Of a DNA stretch of 64,000 nucleotides, positions 34,647-42,610 are shown piece after piece. Each line of letters opens with the position of its first letter. The stretch's first letter is position 1. The notes under the pieces were generated by a model, which was not told the origin of the DNA, made no database searches, and worked only from the letters and a program-made list of their open reading frames with translations. This stretch comes from an uncultured Campylobacter sp. (GTDB taxonomy: Bacteria > Campylobacterota > Campylobacteria > Campylobacterales > Campylobacteraceae). Made by a program: the position numbers and the translations under genes. The stretch is from the NCBI RefSeq assembly GCF_944323605.1, contig NZ_CALUTC010000001.1:124001-188000 (forward strand), in the 5' to 3' direction.

Positions 34647-35518
34647 ATGCTTAAAGTCTTTAGGACCGCTTTTATAAAAATTCTTTTGTTTTCAAGCCTT
34701 TTTGCTTCTGATCCTATCACTTTTGATTCTCTTTTTAAAAAGCAACTTGGGCTTAGAATGGTAACAAGTTTTGAGTATTTAAGCAGTGGCAATGCCGATT
34801 TTTACAATACTTATCCATACATAAGCACCTATAATGATGGAAAAAACTATTTAGATAACAGGCAATTTAGTTTAAGACAAAGTTTTATTTGTTCTATAAA
34901 TGATAGTTTAGATATCATAACAAATGCTAGACTTTCATACACTCAAAGCGACACTCAAGAGGGTGGTTTTTCACTCCCATAGTTTATAAAACAGAGCAAA
35001 GAACAAATTTTGATAATCTTTCCTTAGGTTTTATATATTCTTTTGCTTCTATAGGTTCTTTTATACCGCAGTTTTCGGCACAAGCATCCATTTTTGATAG
35101 AGTACGTTTTACTACTTCTGCAAAGATGTTTTATGCAAAAAGCATAAACGCACAGTTTAGTCTTAAAACTTATAGTGATCCTATAGTTTTATCTATATAC
35201 TTTGGTGGTGGATATAATGATAATTTAAAATTTAAAAGTAATACTGTAAAATTTGGTAATGCGATTTTTGCAGGTATTGACAGCTCTATCATACTAAGTC
35301 CTAAAATTTCACTTGATATAGGTTTTTCTCAAACATATCAAAGTTCAAGCAAATTTAATGGTGTAAAATATACTAGCAATTACTCCATACCAAATACCTC
35401 TTTAGGATTTTCTTACAGCTTTGACAATGACAGTGCCGTTGCTGTTTCAAGCTCTATTTCAGGGTCTTCTTCTGCACCTAGCTCTATATTCGCACTATCT
35501 TATTGGAAAAAGATCTAA
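34647..35518 (+). pseudogene. Outer-membrane beta-barrel protein, frameshifted
   Basis: Residues 1-20 are a signal peptide (ILLFSSLFAS). The first frame stops at 34982 behind a five-T run (34967-34971). One additional T there would join it to the frame that runs to 35518, giving about 290 residues. The combined product shows alternating amphipathic strands (RQFSLRQSFICSIN, LSIYFGGGYND, SLGFSYSFDNDS), typical of small transporter/porin barrels. FapF, partner of the C39 protein FapD, is a functional analogue by architecture only. It may be the exit channel of the locus. Broken here, or an assembly indel. Confidence 0.7.
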
Positions 35519-35571
35519 AATTATTTGTAAAACTATTGCAGAAAGTGCTTTAGTGCATTTTTGAAATTTTT

Positions 35572-35585
35572 AGAACGCTTTTTGC
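35572..35585 (+). promoter_or_regulatory. Sigma-54-like promoter before legI
   Basis: AGAACGCTTTTTGC followed by TT keeps the N10 spacing and TTTTTGCTT half, but has AG in place of GG at -24. It is 33 bases before the legI start. If active it would tie legionaminic acid synthesis to flagellar expression. Confidence 0.45.
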
Positions 35586-35618
35586 TTTTCTTTTTTTAAA
35601 AAATGTTTAGGGTAAAAA

Positions 35619-36614
35619 ATGCAAAAAACTATCGTTATAGCAGAAGCTGGAGTAAATCATAATGGGGATTTAAATATCGCTAAAAGATTGATTAAAGAGG
35701 CTGCAAAAGCTGGTGCGGACTTTGTGAAATTTCAAAGTTTTAAAGCAAATCTTTTAGCTAGTAAAAGTGCGAAATTAGCTTCTTATCAAAGCAAAAATAT
35801 CAAGGAAGATAACCAGCTTTCTATGCTAAAAAAACTAGAGCTTGACAAAAAAGCACACTTAGAGCTTATAAAAGAATGCCAAAGATGTAACATTTCTTTT
35901 TTATCCACTGCTTTTGATAGCGAAAATTTAGAGCTTTTAAACGAGTTAAAACTTGAACTTTTTAAAATTTCAAGCACGGATTTAACGAATTTACCATATT
36001 TAAAAGAAGTAGCTAGGCTTGATAAAAAAATACTTTTATCAACTGGTATGGCAAATTTGGCTGAGGTTGAATTTGCTATTGATATTTTGTGTAAAAATGG
36101 AACAAAAAGAAAAAATATTACATTGCTTCACTGCACTAGCGAATATCCTGCACCTGTTGCCGAGGTAAATTTAAGAGCTATGCTTACCTTAAAAGAAGCT
36201 TTTAAACTCAAAGTAGGGTATTCAGACCATACAAAAGGCATACATATAAGCTTAGCTGCCGCAGCCTTGGGTGCTGTTGTCATAGAAAAGCATTTTACCT
36301 TAGATAAAAATATGCAAGGACCAGATCATAAAGCATCTTTAGAGCCAGATGAGTTAAAAGCTTTGTGCGATGGCGTTAAGGATATAAATTTAGCTTTAGG
36401 AAATGGTATAAAAAAGGCTAGTAAGAGCGAAAGGAAAAATCTAAAAGTAGCTAGAAAAAGTTTAGTAGCCTTAAAAGATATAAAAAAAGGAGAGTTTTTT
36501 AGCAAGGAAAATTTAGGCACAAAAAGACCGGGTAATGGAATTTCTGCTTGTAAATATGATGAATACTTGGGTAAAATGGCTCTTAAAAACTACAAAAAAG
36601 ATGAGTTAATATGA
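35619..36614 (+). CDS. legI: Legionaminic acid synthase (NeuB family)
   Basis: LegI (NeuB2) condenses 2,4-diacetamido-2,4,6-trideoxymannose with phosphoenolpyruvate. The 331-residue protein has the NeuB barrel (AEAGVNHNGD, VKFQSFKA, STGMAN, HCTSEYPAP, GYSDHT, EKHFTLDK) and a C-terminal SAF domain. It differs from the PseI at 24867 and sits first in the legI-legG-ptmE-ptmF-legF-ptmA order of C. jejuni. It overlaps legG by 4 bases. Confidence 0.92.
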   Translation: MQKTIVIAEAGVNHNGDLNIAKRLIKEAAKAGADFVKFQSFKANLLASKSAKLASYQSKNIKEDNQLSMLKKLELDKKAHLELIKECQRCNISFLSTAFDSENLELLNELKLELFKISSTDLTNLPYLKEVARLDKKILLSTGMANLAEVEFAIDILCKNGTKRKNITLLHCTSEYPAPVAEVNLRAMLTLKEAFKLKVGYSDHTKGIHISLAAAALGAVVIEKHFTLDKNMQGPDHKASLEPDELKALCDGVKDINLALGNGIKKASKSERKNLKVARKSLVALKDIKKGEFFSKENLGTKRPGNGISACKYDEYLGKMALKNYKKDELI

Positions 36615-37756
36615 GAAAAATTTGCGTTCTTAGTGCAACTAGGGCTGAATGGTATCTTTTAAAAAACATTTGCAAGGAAATAAAGGCTGATAAAGACTTG
36701 ACACTCCAGCTTATAATAAGCGGAACACATCTAAGCAAAGAGTATGGAAGCACATATAAAGATGTGCAAAAAGAATTTCACATAGATAAAAAGGTGCATA
36801 TTTTAAGTAAAAATAATGATTCTTTAGGAATTTGTAAAAATATAAGTGTGGCTATTGCTAAATTTAGTCAGGTTTTAAATGAATTAAAACCAGATATAGT
36901 CGTGATATTAGGGGATAGATATGAGATGTTAGCTCTTGCTACTGTTTGTCTGATACTGCAAATACCTATAGCACATATATACGGCGGAGAATTAAGCCTT
37001 GGTGCTATTGACGATAGCATAAGACATAGTATAACTAAAATGTCAAGCTTGCATTTCGTAGCAGCTAATGAATATAAAAAAAGGGTTTTGCAGCTAGGAG
37101 AAGAGGAAAAAAGGGTGTTTTTTGTTGGCAGTTTAGCCGGCGAAAACATAGCTAAGATGAAGTTTTTAAGCAAAGATGAGCTTGAAAAAGAGCTTGGCAT
37201 TAGCTTTAAAAGAGATATTTTTTTGATAACATATCATCCTCAAACTATAAATTCAAAAGATAAAGAAGAATTTGGTATTTTTTTAAATGAGCTTTCAAAG
37301 CTTAGAGACTCAAGCCTTATTTTTACAAAGGCAAATGCCGATGAAAATGGTAAATTTATAAACGAGAGCATAGAAAAATTCTGTAAAAACAATGCAAATG
37401 CCAAGCTTTTTGACAGTTTAGGAGCTTTGAAGTATCTAAGTTTAATGAAAATTTCAAAGGCTGTGCTCGGGAATAGTTCTAGTGGAATTTGTGAAAGTCC
37501 ATTTTTTAAAACACCTTGTATAAATATAGGCGATAGGCAAAGGGGCAGGATTAGAGCAAGCAATATAATAGACTGCGATATTAAGAATTTAAATGAAGCA
37601 CTTAAGAGATTAGATTCAAGCGATTTTAAAGAAAATTTAAAGAATTTTAAAAATCCTTTTGAAAACAAAATGGCAAGTAAAATGATAAAAAATGTTTTAA
37701 AAACTGTAAATTTAGCTACAATTTTAAATAAGGAATTTATGGATATAAAACAATGA
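36611..37756 (+). CDS. legG: UDP/GDP-sugar 2-epimerase (hydrolysing), NeuC type
   Basis: LegG removes the nucleotide and epimerises the diacetamido sugar to give the LegI substrate. The 381-residue GT-B-like fold shows the N-terminal LSATRAEWYLL, LGDRYEML and the C-terminal GNSSSGICESP motif of NeuC enzymes. The C. jejuni homologue uses GDP-linked sugar, so this one is assumed to do the same. It overlaps its neighbours by 4 bases on both sides. Confidence 0.9.
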   Translation: MRKICVLSATRAEWYLLKNICKEIKADKDLTLQLIISGTHLSKEYGSTYKDVQKEFHIDKKVHILSKNNDSLGICKNISVAIAKFSQVLNELKPDIVVILGDRYEMLALATVCLILQIPIAHIYGGELSLGAIDDSIRHSITKMSSLHFVAANEYKKRVLQLGEEEKRVFFVGSLAGENIAKMKFLSKDELEKELGISFKRDIFLITYHPQTINSKDKEEFGIFLNELSKLRDSSLIFTKANADENGKFINESIEKFCKNNANAKLFDSLGALKYLSLMKISKAVLGNSSSGICESPFFKTPCINIGDRQRGRIRASNIIDCDIKNLNEALKRLDSSDFKENLKNFKNPFENKMASKMIKNVLKTVNLATILNKEFMDIKQ

Positions 37757-38790
37757 ATATAAAAAAACTTAAGTTAAAAGAAAGCTCAAGCATAAAAGAG
37801 GCTTTAGAAGTCATAGGATTTGAGAGAGTTAGACTTGGGATAGTGGTATCTAGCGATGATAAATTTTTGGGCATAATAAGCGATTCGAACATAAGAAAAG
37901 CTTTAGTAAGCGGCTTTAGCATAAATGATAGCATAAAAGAAATTTACACTAAAAATCCTATAACAATAAGTCCAAAAACAAGCAGAAAAAAGCTTTTAGA
38001 ACTTAGTTCAAAAACGGATATTTATGATTTTCCTGTATTAGATGATAATGGTAGGTTGTTGGCTATAAAATCTATCGCTTCTGTTTTGAATGAAAAGCAT
38101 AAAAACAAAATCATCTTAATGGCTGGCGGACTTGGCACTAGACTAGCTCCGCTTACAAACTATACTCCAAAACCTATGCTTAAAGTAGGAAAAAAACCCA
38201 TACTCGAAACCATTATAAATAGATTTTCAAATCAAGGTTTTGAGGATTTTATCTTGTGCGTAAATTACAAAAGAAAGATAATAGAGGATTATTTTAAGGA
38301 CGGAACAAAATTTAATGTTAATATATCTTATGTAAGAGAGAAGAAAAAATTAGGCACAGCCGGAGCTTTGTCTTTGCTTGATCAAGATTTTAAAGAAAGC
38401 TTTATAGTAATGAATGCTGATATATTAACAGACCTTGATTTTACAGAGCTTTTAAAGGCACATAAGAAATCAGGAGCTTTAATGACTGTTTGCCTTAGAG
38501 AATTTTCTCAACAAATTCCTTATGGTGTTATAGAAACAAAAAAAGGTTTTGTAAAGGATATAAAAGAAAAGCCTGAACAAAAATTTTTGATTTCAGCTGG
38601 TATTTATGTTATTGAAAATGAAGTTTTATCCTTTTTAAACAAAAACGAATACCTAGATATGCCAAATCTCATAGAAAAACTTGTAAAATTAAATGAAAGA
38701 AATGTTTTTTCTTATATTATAAGCGATTATTGGATAGATATAGGAAGGCTTAGTGAGTATAAAAAAGCAAATGAGGAGTTTGTGCTATGA
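37753..38790 (+). CDS. ptmE: CBS-domain glucosamine-1-phosphate guanylyltransferase (PtmE)
   Basis: Two CBS domains (about residues 8-115) precede a sugar nucleotidyltransferase domain with MAGGLGTRLAPLT and KPMLKVGKKP. In C. jejuni PtmE makes GDP-glucosamine, the special GDP-linked entry point of legionaminic acid synthesis. The CBS pair may bind a nucleotide and regulate the enzyme. 345 residues, overlapping both neighbours by 4 bases. Confidence 0.88.
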   Translation: MNIKKLKLKESSSIKEALEVIGFERVRLGIVVSSDDKFLGIISDSNIRKALVSGFSINDSIKEIYTKNPITISPKTSRKKLLELSSKTDIYDFPVLDDNGRLLAIKSIASVLNEKHKNKIILMAGGLGTRLAPLTNYTPKPMLKVGKKPILETIINRFSNQGFEDFILCVNYKRKIIEDYFKDGTKFNVNISYVREKKKLGTAGALSLLDQDFKESFIVMNADILTDLDFTELLKAHKKSGALMTVCLREFSQQIPYGVIETKKGFVKDIKEKPEQKFLISAGIYVIENEVLSFLNKNEYLDMPNLIEKLVKLNERNVFSYIISDYWIDIGRLSEYKKANEEFVL

Positions 38791-39704
38791 AAATTTTGAT
38801 TATAGGTTTTGGAAGTATAGGCAAGAAGCATTTTATAGCTTTGAAAAGAAAAGGTTTTGATGTAAGCATTTGTTCTAAAAGCTTTAAGAAGGATAAATTT
38901 AAAAACCACAAATTAACAGTTTATGAAAATTTAGAGGATATAAAAAAGCTTGATAAATTTGATATGTTTATCATTTCAAATATCACTGTTTCTCATTTTT
39001 CTACATTGCAGTTTTTAGATACAAATTTGCAAGATAAAATAATTTTAGTTGAAAAACCTTTATTTGAAAGCTATAAGGATTATAAACAAAGCTCTAATAA
39101 TAAAATTTTTGTGGCATATCTTTTGAGATTTCACCCTGTGATTAAAGCTTTAAAAAAGCTTTTAAGCTATGAAAAACCTTATTTTGCAAATTTTGTTTGC
39201 AATTCTTATCTTCCAAATTACCGAAATGATGATTACAAAAATAATTATAGTGCCAAAGAAGAGCTTGGAGGAGGTGTTTTGCTTGATTTATCTCACGAGA
39301 TAGATTTGGCTTCTTATCTTTTTAAGGATTTAGAGCTTTTATATTCTCAAAATGAGAAAATTTCAGAGCTGGATATAAGCAGTGATGATTTTGCTTTTTT
39401 GGCACTTAAGGGCAAAAATGATGAAAAAGTATTTATTAATCTTGATTATTTTTCAAAAAAGCTTTCTAGAACTATAAATATTTGCACTTTAAAAAGAAGT
39501 TTTAAGGCTGATTTGATAAAAAGTTACATTAAAATTTACAAAAAAAATGGTAAGGTTAAAAAGATAAATTTTAAAAATAGCACTATAAAAAATTTACAAG
39601 CTTTGCATAAGGCTGTTATGAAAAATGATGAGAATTTATGCACCCTCGAACAAGGCTTAGAGCTTTTAAAGCTAACTGATAAGGTAAAGATGAGAAATGG
39701 CTGA
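38787..39704 (+). CDS. ptmF: Gfo/Idh/MocA-type oxidoreductase (PtmF)
   Basis: This 305-residue protein has the N-terminal Rossmann motif GFGSIGKKHF and the EKPLFES block of Gfo/Idh/MocA oxidoreductases. LGGGVLLDLSHEID lies in the C-terminal domain. In C. jejuni PtmF is placed among genes supplying the glucosamine precursor of legionaminic acid. The reaction is not established from the sequence. Confidence 0.8.
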   Translation: MKILIIGFGSIGKKHFIALKRKGFDVSICSKSFKKDKFKNHKLTVYENLEDIKKLDKFDMFIISNITVSHFSTLQFLDTNLQDKIILVEKPLFESYKDYKQSSNNKIFVAYLLRFHPVIKALKKLLSYEKPYFANFVCNSYLPNYRNDDYKNNYSAKEELGGGVLLDLSHEIDLASYLFKDLELLYSQNEKISELDISSDDFAFLALKGKNDEKVFINLDYFSKKLSRTINICTLKRSFKADLIKSYIKIYKKNGKVKKINFKNSTIKNLQALHKAVMKNDENLCTLEQGLELLKLTDKVKMRNG

Positions 39705-40407
39705 AATTTTATGCTCAATTTGTGCAAGAGGCGGTAGCAAAGGTCTTAAAAACAAGAACATAAAAAAGATAAATGACTTAGAATTGATAGCTTACAGTAT
39801 TTACCAAGCTAAAAATTCAAAACTTTTTAAACATATAGTAGTAAGCACTGATAGCGATGAAATTATGTCTGTAGCTAAAAAACACGGTGCTTGTGTCTTT
39901 TTTAAAAGAGATAAAGAGCTTGCTTTAGATAGTGCAGCAAAACTACCTGTTATAAGGGACTGTTTTTTAAGAAGTGAAAAATACTTTAACACAACTTTTG
40001 ATTACGCGATAGACCTTGATGCTACTGCACCGCTTCGTTCTAGCAAAGATATAAAAGATGCCTTTAATCTTTTTGTAAAAAGTGGAAAAGAAAATTTAAT
40101 AAGCGTTACTAAGGCTAGAAAAAGCCCGTATTTTAACCAAGTAGAGTTAAAAGAAAGTGGAGAAGTTAGACTTTGCAAAAAAAGCCTTGTGAAAAGGCGG
40201 CAAGATGGTCCAAAAGTATATGATATGAATGCAAGTATTTACATTTTTAAAAGAAATAGATTGCTTAAGAGCGATATTTTATTTGGCAAGAAAACGGCTT
40301 TGTTTGTTATGAATGATGATACCGCATTTGATATAGATAATGAGCTTGATTTTAAGATAGTTGAATTTTTAATCAAAGAAAAAAACTTAAAAATAAAGGA
40401 TCTTTAG
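39697..40407 (+). CDS. legF: CMP-legionaminic acid synthetase
   Basis: The 236-residue CMP-sugar synthetase has the CTP-binding signature CARGGSKGLKNKNIK and the downstream LDATAPLR block. It activates legionaminic acid with CTP for transfer to flagellin. Also known as PtmB. It overlaps ptmF by 8 bases and abuts ptmA. Confidence 0.9.
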   Translation: MAEILCSICARGGSKGLKNKNIKKINDLELIAYSIYQAKNSKLFKHIVVSTDSDEIMSVAKKHGACVFFKRDKELALDSAAKLPVIRDCFLRSEKYFNTTFDYAIDLDATAPLRSSKDIKDAFNLFVKSGKENLISVTKARKSPYFNQVELKESGEVRLCKKSLVKRRQDGPKVYDMNASIYIFKRNRLLKSDILFGKKTALFVMNDDTAFDIDNELDFKIVEFLIKEKNLKIKDL

Positions 40408-41174
40408 TGCTGGATAATAAAGTTGTTTTTATAGCTGGAGCTTGTGGGCGTATAGGAAAAGAACTAAGTAAGCAGTGCCTTGAAAATAAAGCTTGTATAA
40501 TTATATCTGATATGAATGAGGAAAATTTAAAATTATTAGAAAAAGACTTAGGAAAAAATTCAGAGCAAATTCTTGCTTTAGAAACTGACATAAGTTCAAA
40601 AGAGAGTTTAAATAAGGCTATAAATGCTTCATTAAAACATTTTTCAAAGATAGATTCTTTTGTAAATACCACTTACCCATACCCAAAACATTGGGGAAAA
40701 ATTCCTTATTATGAAGCTAGTTTTGAACAAATTTGCGAAAGTTTAAATATGCACTTAGCAGCTTATATATTAGCAGCACAGGAATTTATAAAATTTTTTA
40801 AAAAACAAGGCTTTGGAAATTTGATAAATTTAAGTTCTATAATGGGCTTTAAAGCACCAAAATTTGAAAATTACGAAGGCACTTCTATGCAGAGTCCTTT
40901 GGAATACAGCGTAATAAAAGCAGGCATAAATCACCTTGGAGTTTGGTTAGCTAAAGAGTGTTTTAAACAAAATATAAGAGTAAATACAGTTTCAAGTGGC
41001 GGTATAAAAGATTGTCAAAGTGAAACTTTTTTAAAAGCCTACAACAAATCTTGTGCTTCAAAGGGTATGCTTGATACTAGTGATCTTTGCGGTGCTATTT
41101 TATTTTTACTTAGTGATCTTAGCAAAAACATTACGGGTCAAAATTTAATAGTAGATGATGGTTGGTCTCTTTAA
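40407..41174 (+). CDS. ptmA: Short-chain dehydrogenase (PtmA)
   Basis: A classic 255-residue SDR: NAD motif GACGRIGKEL, the serine in NLSSIMGF, catalytic YSVIKAG and a C-terminal LIVDDGWSL. The GTG start at 40407 shares a base with the legF stop. PtmA has been linked to flagellin modification in Campylobacter; the exact reaction is unproven. Last gene of the operon. Confidence 0.85.
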   Translation: MLDNKVVFIAGACGRIGKELSKQCLENKACIIISDMNEENLKLLEKDLGKNSEQILALETDISSKESLNKAINASLKHFSKIDSFVNTTYPYPKHWGKIPYYEASFEQICESLNMHLAAYILAAQEFIKFFKKQGFGNLINLSSIMGFKAPKFENYEGTSMQSPLEYSVIKAGINHLGVWLAKECFKQNIRVNTVSSGGIKDCQSETFLKAYNKSCASKGMLDTSDLCGAILFLLSDLSKNITGQNLIVDDGWSL

Positions 41175-41362
41175 GCTTTATTTTATAAAGTTTAGACTAA
41201 ACTTAGAAAATTCAAAGAAGGATTGAGATGTGTTGAAAATAGAATATAACTCATTTATTGTGCTTTCGTCTTTCTTTATTCTTTCCTCTTTTTTTAACTC
41301 CTTGTATCTTTGGCGTAGCTAAATTTTCCTAAATTAATGTTATTTTTTACTAAGGATTTTTT
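41175..41362 (+). promoter_or_regulatory. Intergenic region upstream of trpE
   Basis: These 188 bases between ptmA and trpE hold TATAAC near 41249 as a possible -10 box and an AAGGA ribosome site before the trpE ATG. I looked for a Trp-rich leader peptide with an attenuator and found none, nor a convincing terminator for the ptmA operon. Confidence 0.3.
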
Positions 41363-42610
41363 ATGTTAAGCAAAGAAGCAAATTTTTACTACAAACAAAT
41401 TTTAAAAAGATATGAAAATTCATATCTAGCAGAAGATGATACTAAAGTTATAATAGGTATTGATGTAGAGTATTTAGATTCTAATAATATGGATTTTAGT
41501 GAATTTAAAAGAGTCTTTTATGAGGCAAGTGCAAAAAAACACAGCTTTGATTTGGCTGGTTTTTTTGGTGTGTTTTCTTTCGATTTTATATCCTTGATAG
41601 AGGATATAAAAATTTGCGAGAAAAAAAGTTATGATTTTCCTTTATTTTTATTCGCAAACGCTAGAGCTTATTTACTTTATGAAAAGCACTCAAAGATGTA
41701 TTTTAAATTTGGTGCTGATAAATATTTTTCTTTTTTAAGTGATGATTTTATAGAAGAAAAAGAAGATAAAGACTTTTTTTTTGAGATTGAAAATGACCTT
41801 GATGAAGAGAAAAAAAGCTTTTTTGATATGCTTGATAAGGCAAAAAGCTATCTTTTGAGTGGAGATATATTTCAAGTAGTATTAAGCAAACAGCTTTGCA
41901 TAAGACATAATATAGATAGTTTTGACTTTTATCAAGTGCTTAGCAAGAAAAATAAAAGTCCATATATGTTTTATTTTCCTACAAAATACGGCACAGTTTT
42001 AGGCTCTTCGCCAGAGCTTATATTAAGCATTAAAAATAAAGAGCTTTTTTTAGCACCAATAGCAGGAACTAGAAAAATAGATGAAAATAGCGACAAAGAA
42101 GCTCTAAAAAGGGATCTTTTAAGCGATGAAAAAGAGCTTTGCGAACATAGAATGCTTGTTGATTTAGCAAGAAATGATATATCTAAATTTGCTGAAAAAA
42201 CTAGGGTTGAAAAGGTGTTTGATATAGTTACATATCAATTTGTAATGCACTTAGTAAGCTCTGTTTATGCGAATTTAAAGAAAGACGCAAGTATTTTTGA
42301 TGCTATTTGTGCTACTTTTCCAGCAGGAACCTTAAGTGGAGCACCAAAAATAAGAGCTTTAGAAATAATTTCTGAGCTTGAAAATTTAAACAGAGGTGTT
42401 TATGGTGGTGGCATAGGTTTTTTAAGATTTAATGAAGATATACTTTTAGCCATACTCATAAGAAGTGCTATATTTATAAAAGATAAAGCATTTATCGCAA
42501 GTGGTGCAGGTATTGTCATAAAAAGCGATAATGAAAAAGAATACGAGGAGATAAAGAGCAAAAGACAGAGTTTGCTTTATGCTTTTGAATGTTTGGGAGC
42601 TAAGATATGA
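41363..42610 (+). CDS. trpE: Anthranilate synthase component I
   Basis: TrpE makes anthranilate from chorismate using ammonia from the glutaminase partner. The 415-residue protein has the chorismate-binding C-terminal domain (DIFQVVLSKQL, PIAGTRKI, GTLSGAPKIRA, GGGIGF). The N-terminal Trp-feedback region is shorter than in E. coli TrpE (about 520 residues). It overlaps the trpG-trpD fusion by 4 bases. Confidence 0.94.
   Translation: MLSKEANFYYKQILKRYENSYLAEDDTKVIIGIDVEYLDSNNMDFSEFKRVFYEASAKKHSFDLAGFFGVFSFDFISLIEDIKICEKKSYDFPLFLFANARAYLLYEKHSKMYFKFGADKYFSFLSDDFIEEKEDKDFFFEIENDLDEEKKSFFDMLDKAKSYLLSGDIFQVVLSKQLCIRHNIDSFDFYQVLSKKNKSPYMFYFPTKYGTVLGSSPELILSIKNKELFLAPIAGTRKIDENSDKEALKRDLLSDEKELCEHRMLVDLARNDISKFAEKTRVEKVFDIVTYQFVMHLVSSVYANLKKDASIFDAICATFPAGTLSGAPKIRALEIISELENLNRGVYGGGIGFLRFNEDILLAILIRSAIFIKDKAFIASGAGIVIKSDNEKEYEEIKSKRQSLLYAFECLGAKI

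Noticed and set aside
26500-35518. CRISPR array or Rhs/CDI system in the repeated region
   Set aside because: The repeats are long protein-coding duplications with only two perfect copies, no spacer periodicity, no cas genes, and no toxin or YD-repeat motifs.
29779-35518. Classical class II bacteriocin cluster
   Set aside because: GG leaders are present, but cores of 114-138 residues with Sec signal peptides and no ABC exporter do not fit that class.
41175-41362. Tryptophan attenuator upstream of trpE
   Set aside because: No leader peptide with Trp codons and no alternative hairpins were found; ATG TGT TGA near 41226 is too short.
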